Assembly (NCBI RefSeq): GCF_900104595.1
Contig: NZ_FNVY01000002.1
Coordinates: forward strand, 62,001-126,000
Length of the DNA: 64,000 bases
Reading direction: 5' to 3'
Origin: Enterococcus timonensis
Lineage (GTDB): Bacteria > Bacillota > Bacilli > Lactobacillales > Enterococcaceae
The notes below the pieces were generated by a model. The model was not told where the DNA came from. It saw only the letters and a list, made by a program, of their open reading frames with translations, and did not search any database. Positions 24,396 through 33,023 of this stretch are shown in pieces. The translations under genes were made by a program, and so were the position numbers. Every line of letters starts with the position of its first letter. Positions within the stretch are counted from its first letter, which is position 1.

Positions 24396-26933
24396 TTAAA
24401 TATTTTTCATTCCCGCTTCAGTAGTTAAAGCTAAAGCGACAGCACCTTTTTCTTTAGCAATTAAAGCTACCCGACTTTCAATCACGCGAGTATCCATCTT
24501 AATTTCCCGCGTTAATCCTGGTTGATTTAATTTTGGTTCAAAGAATGCTTTAAATTCAGCTAAACGTTCTGGCGTGCGGAAAACACGGCTAATCACAGTA
24601 ATGTAAGTGGTAAATTCCATATCGCCACCCACTTTTTCTTCAAGCCAAGCCCAATCGTTACGAATCCAATCCCAAGCTTGTTGTTGACCATCGGGATTAT
24701 TTAAAGTCAGCATGAACCAGCCCCGCAAGTCTTGAGGTTTAATTGTTTCAGCATCTTCAAATTTTCCAACAAGTTTTTCAACGAGAGCTGGATCTTTGAC
24801 GCTCGTTACCGCCGCGCGCAAACTTTCTTGGTAAGCAGCATCTGGTGATTTGCGGTATTCAGTCAGTAACTGATTGAAAAGTTTAGCCGTGCCATAATTT
24901 TTCACTTCCGAAGATAAAACTAAAGGCCGAATCGGTGCTGGTAATTTACTTAAATCATCGGAAAATCCTTCAAATAAATTATGTGCTTGCGCGATGGTTT
25001 CAGGATTTTCGGCATAAAGGGAGGCCGATAAAACATAAGGACGCATTAATTGGTCGTCGTTGGATTCATCAGGCAACCCGCGCCAGCCTAAGCGCTCCAC
25101 TTGATCTTTACTTAAGGCGTCAACGAAAGTTTTTAAATTTTTCTCTTCGCTTGATTTTGGTTCAACAAATTTTTTCAAATTATTAACGGCAGTATAAAGA
25201 GCTTGATTCACTACCGCCGATTCGCTAGCAGCAAAATCTTTCAATAACGGAATCATTTGTCCATAAGACATTTGGCCGCCTTCAGCTAATAAGCGCCAGT
25301 CTTGCAATAATTGGAATTCATCAATTGCCACAAAATCAGAATTATTTTCTAGTAAATCAGCCAACAAAGTGTCGTCATATTTAACGATAAAGTGCGAATT
25401 GTTGCCGATATTTAAACGGAATGGTTTTTTATTTTCAGCCCGTAATTTTTGATAATCCCCAAGAACAATATTTTTATCTGAAAGAAGAGCAGGGGCGGCT
25501 GCATAATTACTATTTAAAGGAATTTGCCATAAGCGACCGATCTCATTTCCTGCGCCGATGAAAAATTGTTTTTGGCTTAAAGTAAGTTGTCCATCAACGA
25601 CACTTGCTTCAACGACAGGATAACCTGGTTGTTCTAACCAAGAGTGCATCACCGCACCCACGTCAAGACCAGACGCCGCACCGAGTGCATTCCATAAATC
25701 ACTCCCGGTGGCATTTCCATATTGATGAGCGGCAAAATAATTTTTCAAGCCAGCTCGCAACGCATCGTCGCCAATTAAAGCCCGCACCATAACTAACATC
25801 CGCGCGCCTTTAGCATAAACAATCGCTGCGTCAAATAACGAATCGATTTCTTCAGGATTTTTTACTTCCACGTGAACGGATTGCACGCCGTCTGTAGCAT
25901 CTCTTTGTAAAGCAGAAGGAGCATCTTGTGTTTGGAAAGTTTCCCAAATATTCCAGTCCGGTTCCAAATAATCGATGCAAACATATTCCATCATATTGGC
26001 GAAACTTTCATTTAACCATAAATCATCCCACCATTGCATTGTTACTAAATCACCAAACCATTGATGCGCTAACTCATGAGCAATCACTGTTGCCACCCGA
26101 TGTTGATGGGGCAATGAAGAATTATTTGGATCAACGAGTAAATACGCTTCACGATAAGTTACTAGTCCCCAGTTTTCCATAGCACCGGCGGAAAAATCAG
26201 GCAAAGCTAATTGCCAAGAGTGAGGAAGTGGGTAAGGCGTTTGATAAAAATCTTCGTAAAATTCAATCGAGCTTTTGGCAATGTCTAAAGCAAAATCCAA
26301 TTCAGCTGCGTCATGGGCATAAGTGGCAAAAACACCCACTTTAACGCCAGATTTCGTTACGTCTTGTTTATTTTGCATTTGCCCAAAAGCAAAAGCGACT
26401 AAGTACGTCGACATTTTAACCGTTTCTTCAAAATAATGAACGCCATCGACAGCTTTAATTTCCGGCATATTAGCTAAAATCGTTTCGCCATCAGTTTCGT
26501 CAAATTTAATCGCTAAAGAAAAAGTAGCTTTAGCTTCTGGTTCATCGACACAAGGAAAGGCTTGGCGAGCAAAATTCGTTTCAAATTGTGTCCCGATTAA
26601 TTGTTTTTTCTCACCATTTAATTCGTAATAAGACGGATAAATCCCCATCATAGTGTCAGTAATTGGCGCAGTGTAGCTGACAGAAATTTTCACTTCACCA
26701 GCTTGTTTTACGGCAACGGTTAAAGAATTTTTTTCTTGATCAATCGTAAAATCAACTGCTTGATCGTTAAGCAAAACTTCACTTACTTGTAAATCTTTTT
26801 GATGGAGTAAGACCGTCGTTTCTAGCGCTGTTCCTCTGACTGTCGTTGTTCCGGAAAAAGATTTTGTTTGGCGATTAATGTCCAGGTAAACATCATAATG
26901 ATTAGGTTGGAACGTTTCAAAAAATCGTTGCAA
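24396..26933 (-). CDS. pepN: Aminopeptidase N (PepN, M1 metallopeptidase)
   Basis: A broad-specificity zinc aminopeptidase of the M1 family, 845 residues, almost exactly the size of lactococcal PepN. The start is the TTG at 26933, behind GAGAGGA; the frame stays open upstream only because it runs antisense through truA. Markers are the exopeptidase motif GAMEN (250-254) and the zinc site HELAH (286-290) with Glu309 in WLNESFANMMEY. An ERAP1-like helical C-terminal domain follows. It is cytoplasmic and supplies amino acids from imported peptides. Its promoter is TTGCGG-17-TATAAT. Confidence 0.97.
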   Translation of the reverse strand: MQRFFETFQPNHYDVYLDINRQTKSFSGTTTVRGTALETTVLLHQKDLQVSEVLLNDQAVDFTIDQEKNSLTVAVKQAGEVKISVSYTAPITDTMMGIYPSYYELNGEKKQLIGTQFETNFARQAFPCVDEPEAKATFSLAIKFDETDGETILANMPEIKAVDGVHYFEETVKMSTYLVAFAFGQMQNKQDVTKSGVKVGVFATYAHDAAELDFALDIAKSSIEFYEDFYQTPYPLPHSWQLALPDFSAGAMENWGLVTYREAYLLVDPNNSSLPHQHRVATVIAHELAHQWFGDLVTMQWWDDLWLNESFANMMEYVCIDYLEPDWNIWETFQTQDAPSALQRDATDGVQSVHVEVKNPEEIDSLFDAAIVYAKGARMLVMVRALIGDDALRAGLKNYFAAHQYGNATGSDLWNALGAASGLDVGAVMHSWLEQPGYPVVEASVVDGQLTLSQKQFFIGAGNEIGRLWQIPLNSNYAAAPALLSDKNIVLGDYQKLRAENKKPFRLNIGNNSHFIVKYDDTLLADLLENNSDFVAIDEFQLLQDWRLLAEGGQMSYGQMIPLLKDFAASESAVVNQALYTAVNNLKKFVEPKSSEEKNLKTFVDALSKDQVERLGWRGLPDESNDDQLMRPYVLSASLYAENPETIAQAHNLFEGFSDDLSKLPAPIRPLVLSSEVKNYGTAKLFNQLLTEYRKSPDAAYQESLRAAVTSVKDPALVEKLVGKFEDAETIKPQDLRGWFMLTLNNPDGQQQAWDWIRNDWAWLEEKVGGDMEFTTYITVISRVFRTPERLAEFKAFFEPKLNQPGLTREIKMDTRVIESRVALIAKEKGAVALALTTEAGMKNI

Positions 26934-26969
26934 ATGTATCAGTCCTCTCGAATTTTTCAGAATAATATA

Positions 26970-26998
26970 ATTATACGGCTCGTGGTAAATTTCCGCAA
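26970..26998 (-). promoter_or_regulatory. pepN promoter
   Basis: On the minus strand TTGCGG (26998-26993), 17 bp, TATAAT (26975-26970), about 37 bp before the TTG start. Confidence 0.75.
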
Positions 26999-27026
26999 CG
27001 GAAAGGGTTATAAATGCCGAAAATGT

Positions 27027-27056
27027 TTGACATCTTGAAGCTTTAGCAGTTATTAT
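27027..27056 (+). promoter_or_regulatory. truA promoter
   Basis: TTGACA (27027-27032), an 18-bp spacer, and TATTAT (27051-27056); divergent from the pepN promoter. Confidence 0.65.
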
Positions 27057-27104
27057 GCCTTGATAGGTAAAATAATTAAAACATGCTAAAGGAGCAATAA
27101 AAAA

Positions 27105-27851
27105 ATGCGCAATATTAAACTCACCATTGAATACGACGGCACCCGTTATCTTGGCTGGCAACGGCTGGGAGACTCTGACAAAACAATTCAAGGAAAAATT
27201 GAAAATATTATTAAACAAATGACTGGCGAAACAATTGAAATCACAGGTTCCGGTCGAACGGATGCTTCCGCGCACGCTCGCGGTCAAGTAGCGAATTTTA
27301 AAACAGAATCTACTTTATCTTTAAAAGAAATGCAAGCTTTTTTCCATCGTTATTTGCCAAATGATATTGTAGTTAAAGAAATTTCTGAAGTGCCAGAACG
27401 TTTCCACGCCCGCTACAATGCCACTGGGAAAAAATATATTTATTATATTTGGAACAACGAAGTACCAACGGCGTTTTCTCGTCATTATAGTTATCACGTG
27501 CCAGAAAGATTAAATCTTGTCAAAATGGAAGCCGCCGCTGAAAAAATGGTGGGCACCCATGATTTTCTTGGCTTTTCCGCCCTCAAAAAATCTAAGAAAA
27601 AATCCACCGTTCGCACGATTAATGAAATTTCTTTTCACCAAGAAGGCAGCATGCTAGCTGTAACGTTTGTTGGGGAAGGATTTTTATACAAAATGGTCCG
27701 CATTATGATGGGCACCTTATTAGAAGTCGGCTTAGGGGAACGCTCGGTAGATTCTATTGCCGATATTTTTGACCAAAAAGTCCGCGCCACCGCTGGCGAA
27801 ACAGTCCCGGCCCAAGGATTATTTTTGGATGAAGTTTTTTATAAAAAATAA
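27105..27851 (+). CDS. truA: tRNA pseudouridine(38-40) synthase TruA
   Basis: Converts uridines 38-40 of the tRNA anticodon arm to pseudouridine; 248 residues. The ATG at 27105 follows AAAGGAG. The catalytic Asp53 lies in GSGRTDASAHARGQV. Other family motifs are IEYDGTRYLGWQ (8-19), LPNDIVVKEISEV (about 84-96) and FLYKMVRIMMGTLLEVG (about 196-212). It usually ends the ecf/truA cluster; here it stands alone between pepN and the pyr leader. Confidence 0.97.
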   Translation: MRNIKLTIEYDGTRYLGWQRLGDSDKTIQGKIENIIKQMTGETIEITGSGRTDASAHARGQVANFKTESTLSLKEMQAFFHRYLPNDIVVKEISEVPERFHARYNATGKKYIYYIWNNEVPTAFSRHYSYHVPERLNLVKMEAAAEKMVGTHDFLGFSALKKSKKKSTVRTINEISFHQEGSMLAVTFVGEGFLYKMVRIMMGTLLEVGLGERSVDSIADIFDQKVRATAGETVPAQGLFLDEVFYKK

Positions 27852-27928
27852 AGTTTAACTTTGCAAAGCCAGCAAGTGTAAAAAAACGAACGACCAAAAG
27901 TTTAGCGAAAAATATTTGCGACAAACTA

Positions 27929-27957
27929 TTGACAATTGCGCCAACAACTTATAAACT
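27929..27957 (+). promoter_or_regulatory. Promoter of the pyrR operon
   Basis: TTGACA at 27929-27934. With a 17-bp spacer the -10 is TAAACT (27952-27957); with 15 bp it is TATAAA (27950-27955). Confidence 0.5.
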
Positions 27958-27968
27958 ACCAACAACAT

Positions 27969-28096
27969 CTCCTTTAAATTGGTCCCGTGAGGCTAACAAG
28001 GTGGACAGTCTATTTTTAGTGCGGAGAAATTCTCGAAATTCTCCGCTGACTTGCCGCAGCCTCATGACCGTTAAACGTCATGAGGCTATTTTTTTT
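27969..28096 (+). promoter_or_regulatory. PyrR-binding attenuator leader of the pyrR operon
   Basis: CTCCTT (27969-27974) and AAGGTG (27998-28003) frame the loop GGTCCCGTGAGGCTA, the conserved PyrR anti-antiterminator. A hairpin GCGGAGAA/TTCTCCGC follows at 28021-28046. The terminator AGCCTCATGAC / GTCATGAGGCT with T8 comes last (28058-28096). GAGGCT in the PyrR loop is complementary to AGCCTC in the 5' arm of the terminator. This gives the expected switch: PyrR-UMP holds the loop and termination wins; free RNA pairs with the terminator arm and reads through. Confidence 0.9.
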
Positions 28097-28147
28097 GGAT
28101 TTGTTGGATAAAATGTTTCAACTAAAATTAGAAAAAGGAGGAGTACT

Positions 28148-28666
28148 ATGGCCAAAATTATTTTAGATGAGTTGGCTATTCAAAAAGCATTAACCCGGAT
28201 GAGTTATGAAATCATCGAGCAAAATGCTAGCTTAGATCAGCTAATTTTTGTAGGGATTAAAACGCGTGGGGCGTATTTAGCCGATCGTCTTTCACAAAAA
28301 ATCGCCCAAGTGGAACAAACGAAAATTCCGGTGGTTCATTTAGATATTACCGATTATCGTGACGATCGCCGCGTGTCAGAAAAAGTTGTTACCGCCAGTC
28401 AATTTCCGCTAGAAATTACCGGCAAAAAAATTATTCTCGTCGATGATGTTTTGTACACCGGACGAACGATTAGAGCAGCCATTGAAGCTGTAATGGATGC
28501 CGGCCGACCAAAAAAAATTGCGCTAGCCGTTTTAATCGATCGCGGCCATCGAGAATTACCACTGCGACCAGATTTTATCGGGAAAAATATTCCCACCGCC
28601 AAAAATGAAGTTATTAAACTTCACGTTGTTGAAGTCGACGGACGTGATCAAGCGTTACTGTATTAA
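28148..28666 (+). CDS. pyrR: Bifunctional pyr operon attenuator / uracil phosphoribosyltransferase PyrR
   Basis: A 172-residue RNA-binding regulator that senses UMP and promotes attenuation of pyr mRNAs; it also has uracil phosphoribosyltransferase activity. The ATG at 28148 follows AAGGAGGAG. The PRPP-binding loop is IILVDDVLYTGRTIRAA (95-111). RGAYLADRL (40-48) and LIDRGHRELP (about 137-146) are typical. It heads its own operon with the uracil permease, directly behind the attenuator it is expected to control. Confidence 0.97.
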   Translation: MAKIILDELAIQKALTRMSYEIIEQNASLDQLIFVGIKTRGAYLADRLSQKIAQVEQTKIPVVHLDITDYRDDRRVSEKVVTASQFPLEITGKKIILVDDVLYTGRTIRAAIEAVMDAGRPKKIALAVLIDRGHRELPLRPDFIGKNIPTAKNEVIKLHVVEVDGRDQALLY

Positions 28667-28702
28667 TTGAAAACTAAATACGAAATATAAAGGAGCGCCT
28701 CA

Positions 28703-29995
28703 ATGAAAAAAGTAACGACGCAACATAACAAAAAGGATTCAGATATTGTTTTAGACATTGCCGATCGTCCCACATTAGGTTTAGGCTTAGCTTTATCGTT
28801 GCAACATTTATTCGCCATGTTCGGAGCCACAGTGCTGGTGCCGATTTTGGTAGGCTTGGATCCGGGGATTGCTCTTTTTAGTTCAGGTGTGGGCACGCTG
28901 CTGCATATTTTAATTACGAAACGAAAAATTCCGGCGTATATGGGTTCCAGTTTTGCTTTTATTGTACCAATGCAATCATTAATGAAAACAGTCGGTTACC
29001 CCGGCATTGCCCAAGGAATATTTGCAGTCGGCGTGGTCTATCTCGTAGTAGCTTTAATTATTTCAAAAATCGGCACTGCTTGGCTGGATCGCGCCTTGCC
29101 ACCAATTGTGGTAGGACCAATTATTATGACGATCGGCTTATCACTCGCCGGATCGGCAGCCGACAATGCCACATTAGATGCTGCGGGCAATTACGATTGG
29201 AAAATTTTAGTCGTAGCGCTGCTAACTTTATTAATTACAATTTTGTTTAATATGTTTTTATCTGGCTTTTGGGGACAAATTGCGATTTTACTAGGCATTG
29301 TCTGTGGATATTTAATTGCTTTATTATTTGGACTTGTTGATTTTCAACCAGTTATAGATGCGCCTTGGTTCCGTTTGCCAAAATTTGAAATTCCTTTTGT
29401 CAGCTACCCGATGGAATTTCACTGGTCGGCGATGTTAATGATGGCGCCGATTGCTTTTGTAACTATGACAGAACATATGGGTCACATTATGGTTTTAAAT
29501 GATTTAACGAAGCGCAACTTTTTCAAAGATCCTGGCTTGCATAAAACGTTAACCGGCGATGGTGTCGCTTCCCTTTTTGCAGGACTTGTTGGTGGTCCGG
29601 CGATTACAAGTTACGGCGAAAATATCGGCGTGATGGCGATTAATCGGATTTATTCTGTCTATGTGATTATCGGGGCAGCAAGTTTGGCGATTGTCTTTAG
29701 TTTTGTTGGTAAATTATCTGCCCTGATTCAAAGTATTCCTGGCGCTGTTTTAGGCGGCGTAAGTTTTCTCTTGTTTGGAGTTATTGCTACAGCTGGTTTG
29801 CGCATTCTAATTGAAAATAAAATCGACTTTAATGCCCGCCGCAATTTAATGATTGCCTCAAGTATTTTAGTCATTGGGATTGGTAATGTCACTTTGCAAT
29901 TAGACACATTCCAATTTTCCGGTGTGGCTCTTGCTACCGTGTTAGGAATTTTATTAAATCTTTTCTTACCGAAAAAAGCTGTCAGCGAACAATAA
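28703..29995 (+). CDS. pyrP: Uracil permease (NCS2 family)
   Basis: A uracil:proton symporter of 430 residues with about twelve to fourteen membrane helices. The ATG at 28703 follows AAAGGAG, 36 bp after pyrR. NCS2 markers are LALSLQHLFAMFGATVLVP (about 32-50), FVTMTEHMGHIMVLNDL and GGPAITSYGENIGVMAIN. Position behind pyrR and its attenuator ties expression to pyrimidine supply: when UMP is high, uptake falls. A strong terminator follows. Confidence 0.95.
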   Translation: MKKVTTQHNKKDSDIVLDIADRPTLGLGLALSLQHLFAMFGATVLVPILVGLDPGIALFSSGVGTLLHILITKRKIPAYMGSSFAFIVPMQSLMKTVGYPGIAQGIFAVGVVYLVVALIISKIGTAWLDRALPPIVVGPIIMTIGLSLAGSAADNATLDAAGNYDWKILVVALLTLLITILFNMFLSGFWGQIAILLGIVCGYLIALLFGLVDFQPVIDAPWFRLPKFEIPFVSYPMEFHWSAMLMMAPIAFVTMTEHMGHIMVLNDLTKRNFFKDPGLHKTLTGDGVASLFAGLVGGPAITSYGENIGVMAINRIYSVYVIIGAASLAIVFSFVGKLSALIQSIPGAVLGGVSFLLFGVIATAGLRILIENKIDFNARRNLMIASSILVIGIGNVTLQLDTFQFSGVALATVLGILLNLFLPKKAVSEQ

Positions 29996-30007
29996 TTAAA
30001 ATAGAAG

Positions 30008-30047
30008 AAAAAATTCTCCTTGGTCTTAAGTCCAGGAGAATTTTTTT
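30008..30047 (+). terminator. Terminator of the pyrR-pyrP operon
   Basis: AAAAATTCTCC..GG pairs with CC.GGAGAATTTTT and runs into T7. Confidence 0.9.
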
Positions 30048-30063
30048 ATTTAATGAAGGATTT

Positions 30064-30092
30064 TTGACAATTATCGTCTGAGATGATACCCT
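30064..30092 (+). promoter_or_regulatory. Promoter of the ABC-F gene
   Basis: A perfect TTGACA (30064-30069) with 17 bp to a weak TACCCT that has an extended TG upstream. Confidence 0.45.
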
Positions 30093-30158
30093 GTGTAACG
30101 ATGAAACACTTGCTGTGGGCATAGTCCTGCAGCTTTTTTATGTAAAGGAAGTGAAAAT

Positions 30159-31682
30159 GTGCTCCAATTAACGAATATTACTCAACAATTTGGCGACAAA
30201 GTGTTGTATGAAAAATTAAATTTGCAAATTAATCGCAACGAACACGTGGGACTAATCGGTCAAAATGGTGCCGGCAAAAGTACCCTCATTAAAATGATTA
30301 CCGGTGAACTTTTACCCGATGATGGTACGGTGGAATATCCAAAAAATAGCCGCATCGGTTATCTCGATCAATATGTGGAAGTAGACGAAGAAAAAACAAT
30401 TTTTGAATTCCTGAAAACAGCTTTTCAAACAGATATCGATAAAGAAGCAGAAATTGGTGAACTGTACGCGGAATATGGCGAAAATATGGACGAACGTTTA
30501 TTAGAAAAAGCCGGCCAGTTGCAAACTCAACTCGATCAAGGGGATTTTTATCAAATGGATACCCTGATTGCTGAGATGGCTACAGGACTGGGGATTGATG
30601 TGTTAGGTTTAGATACGTTACTTAAAAACCTTAGTGGTGGTCAACGGTCAAAAGTTATTTTAGCTAAATTACTTTTAGAAAAACCTGAAATGTTAGTTTT
30701 AGATGAACCAACGAACCATTTAGATGATACGCATGTCGCTTGGCTGACAGAATTTTTACGAGATTTTTCGGGAACATTTTTAGTAATTTCTCATGACCGA
30801 AAATTTCTTAACGATATCACCACCCATATTGCCGATATTGAATTTGGCAAACTGACGAAGTACACCGGCAATTTAAAACAAGCGTTGGTGCAAAAAGAAG
30901 CCAATCGCGAATCTTATTTGCGTAATTACGCAGTACAGAAAAAACAAATTGAAAAAACCGAAGCTTATATTCGTAAATATAAAGCTGGATCTCGTTCGAC
31001 GATTGCTAAAAGTCGTCAAAAACAATTGGAAAAAGTAGAACGCCTGACGCCACCATCTAGTACGGCGGCCCCTCATTTAGTTTTTCCTTATCGACCAATT
31101 GTCACAACTTTTGCTCTAGAAACAGATGAATTAGTAATTGGTTATGATAAACCACTTTTAGCGCCAATTAATATTTCCATTCGTTACGGCGAAAAAGTCG
31201 CCTTGCGAGGATTTAATGGTATTGGAAAATCGACACTCTTAAAAACTTTAATCGGTGAAATTTCTCCGTTAGCTGGTGTTTTTCATTTTCCGGACAATTC
31301 GATAGTCAATTATTTTTCTCAAGAACTTAACTGGGAAAATCCTTTAGCTACACCGCTCCAATATTTAAGCGACTTATTTCCAGAGGCAACGATTAAAGAT
31401 TTGCGCCGCCAATTATCGCGGGCAGGTTTAGTCAACGAGTTGGCTCAAGAAAAATTGCGCCAATTATCTGGTGGGGAACAAGCGAAAGTAAAATTTGCCC
31501 AACTTACTATGAAAGAAAGTAACTTTTTATTCTTGGATGAACCAACGAACCATATCGACCAAGAAGCTAAAGAAAATCTCCAACAAGCCATCGCTCAATT
31601 TCCCGGCACCGTCTTAGTCGTTTCTCACGAACAAGAATTTTATGAAGATCTCGTTGATCGCGTTATTGATTTAGAAAACTAA
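30159..31682 (+). CDS. ABC-F family ATPase, YfmM-like
   Basis: A 507-residue soluble protein with two ABC ATPase domains and no membrane part. Domain 1 has Walker A GQNGAGKST (about 34-42), signature LSGGQRSK and Walker B MLVLDEPTNHLD. A charged helical linker with QKKQIEKTEAYIRKYKAGSR follows. Domain 2 has FNGIGKST, LSGGEQAK and FLFLDEPTNHID. ABC-F proteins bind the ribosomal E site and relieve stalled translation or, in some branches, drug inhibition. Size and sequence style resemble Bacillus YfmM. The GTG at 30159 follows AAAGGAAGTGA. No antibiotic-type leader peptide is obvious. Confidence 0.9.
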   Translation: MLQLTNITQQFGDKVLYEKLNLQINRNEHVGLIGQNGAGKSTLIKMITGELLPDDGTVEYPKNSRIGYLDQYVEVDEEKTIFEFLKTAFQTDIDKEAEIGELYAEYGENMDERLLEKAGQLQTQLDQGDFYQMDTLIAEMATGLGIDVLGLDTLLKNLSGGQRSKVILAKLLLEKPEMLVLDEPTNHLDDTHVAWLTEFLRDFSGTFLVISHDRKFLNDITTHIADIEFGKLTKYTGNLKQALVQKEANRESYLRNYAVQKKQIEKTEAYIRKYKAGSRSTIAKSRQKQLEKVERLTPPSSTAAPHLVFPYRPIVTTFALETDELVIGYDKPLLAPINISIRYGEKVALRGFNGIGKSTLLKTLIGEISPLAGVFHFPDNSIVNYFSQELNWENPLATPLQYLSDLFPEATIKDLRRQLSRAGLVNELAQEKLRQLSGGEQAKVKFAQLTMKESNFLFLDEPTNHIDQEAKENLQQAIAQFPGTVLVVSHEQEFYEDLVDRVIDLEN

Positions 31683-31683
31683 T

Positions 31684-31719
31684 AGAAATCTCCGTTTTTA
31701 GCGGAGGTTTCTTTTTTAT
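31684..31719 (+). terminator. Terminator after the ABC-F gene
   Basis: GAAATCTCCG / CGGAGGTTTC with a short loop, then T6. Confidence 0.85.
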
Positions 31720-31779
31720 TTAGAATTTTGTCCGTTAATGCGCTATACTGGTCCTAAATCACTAGATAGGAGAATGAAC

Positions 31780-32820
31780 ATGTTTATCAATCCGACGAAA
31801 AAAGCGCTAAGTATTTTTAACCAGTTGCCAGCGGTGGAAAATATTCCCCAAGCCCAAAAAATAGCGGCAGCTAATCCCTTTTTTTCTTGGCACGCCAATT
31901 ATTTTAATGTCGATCGCAAAAAAGTCGTGGTCTTAGTCAATGACCTAACTTACGCGACGGTTGTTTTATACGACATTAACGCCAAAAATAAAAAAAATCT
32001 GGCAGAAATTATGACAGAAGGTATTCGCGTCGCCTTTAAATTAGCCGGCATACCACCAGTTAAAATCGATAAATATTTTCAAGAAGCTGGCGACTTTGAA
32101 ATTTCTACCGGCTTTAATCGCCAAGTCAGCGGAGTGGTGACTTTAATGATTCAGGATCGTTTCCCTCGGACTATTAATTCTGAAAGCCGAGTGCAACGGG
32201 TCTTGATGCAAAGCGTGCAAAGTCAATTTTTTAAGCATGGTCAAGAACATATTTTTCCTAAAGACGAGCTTCAAAAGGCGATCAAAGAGCGGATCGTTAT
32301 GGTCACCCCGCCGTTAGAAACAGAAAAAGACACGACTCAAAAAGAAACGTCCACTTATCAAATCAAAAAAACATGGGCGCCATTTCAAGAAGTCGCTCTA
32401 CCAGAAGATGTTGATATTTCAGATCTTTCCAGTGCGGCTTATGATAAAGCAGGCGACAAGATTGAAAAAAATAACGAGCTAGTCTTAGCCGAGTTTGAAA
32501 ATTATTTAAGAGAAGGTGAACAACTGAGTGAAAAAATAATTACGCGTCATGTGGACCGGGCAAAATGGTTTATCAATGAATATTTAATGTTTGACTTTTT
32601 GGAAACACCACTAGCAATCACTCAAGAACTCGACATGTTTTTAGCTGACTGGTATCCGCGTAAAGCAGCTTCTAGTCAAGCGGATTTGCGAGCGGCCGGC
32701 AGTGCGCTAAAAAAATTCGCCAACTTCTTGTATTTAGCTGATGAAATTTCTAAAGAAGAATTAGCTGATATTAAAGAAACAATTAAAGACAGCGTTGAAT
32801 ACGGAATGGGTTTCGTTTAA
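31780..32820 (+). CDS. DUF6933 domain protein of unknown function
   Basis: A 346-residue cytoplasmic protein. The ATG at 31780 is chosen, seven bases after AGGAG; another ATG two codons earlier is possible. The N-terminal half carries the DUF6933-type pattern NPTKKALSIF, FFSWHANYFNVDRKKVVVLV and ATVVLYDINAKN. A charged spacer (about 180-215) and a helical C-terminal part follow (VDRAKWFINEYLMF, ADLRAAGSALKKFANFLY). The second part might be a separate helical domain, with SAALKKF-type packing. No function is known and there is no operon partner. Confidence 0.75.
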   Translation: MFINPTKKALSIFNQLPAVENIPQAQKIAAANPFFSWHANYFNVDRKKVVVLVNDLTYATVVLYDINAKNKKNLAEIMTEGIRVAFKLAGIPPVKIDKYFQEAGDFEISTGFNRQVSGVVTLMIQDRFPRTINSESRVQRVLMQSVQSQFFKHGQEHIFPKDELQKAIKERIVMVTPPLETEKDTTQKETSTYQIKKTWAPFQEVALPEDVDISDLSSAAYDKAGDKIEKNNELVLAEFENYLREGEQLSEKIITRHVDRAKWFINEYLMFDFLETPLAITQELDMFLADWYPRKAASSQADLRAAGSALKKFANFLYLADEISKEELADIKETIKDSVEYGMGFV

Positions 32821-32870
32821 AAATTTTTGCCAGCTTTCTTTTTTGCCACGTTTTTAGTATGATTAATTTT

Positions 32871-32936
32871 AGCATTTGATCGCCTCCTTAATTTTGTGTA
32901 GTGACTTAATTATTGGGCAATCAAATGCTTTTTTTG
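32871..32936 (+). terminator. Hairpin with a 40-nt loop followed by T7
   Basis: AGCATTTGAT (32871-32880) is exactly complementary to ATCAAATGCT, and TTTTTTG follows. The loop of about 40 nt contains GCCTCCTT, an anti-Shine-Dalgarno-like stretch. It may terminate the DUF6933 transcript or act as an attenuator before the galactosidase operon. Confidence 0.55.
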
Positions 32937-32957
32937 AAAAATAACGACTACAAAACT

Positions 32958-32994
32958 CTTTTGAGTAGCAACAAAAAAACTCAAAGCGTATGAT
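32958..32994 (+). promoter_or_regulatory. Inverted repeat and putative promoter of the alpha-galactosidase operon
   Basis: CTTTTGAGT (32958-32966) faces ACTCAAAG (32979-32986) across 12 bp. A -10-like TATGAT follows at 32989-32994. No -35 fits at 17 bp. The repeat could be an operator for a sugar-responsive regulator, but no regulator gene is adjacent and no good cre site was seen. Confidence 0.4.
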
Positions 32995-33023
32995 AAGCTA
33001 AGAAACTTGAGAGAAGGTTGACT

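Noticed and set aside
26934-27287. Long in-frame extension upstream of pepN on the minus strand
   Set aside because: It runs antisense through truA, and the pepN promoter and ribosome binding site lie inside it. The TTG at 26933 gives the normal PepN length.
27929-28111. 60-codon ORF between truA and pyrR
   Set aside because: It lies wholly in the pyr promoter and PyrR attenuator and lacks a ribosome binding site.
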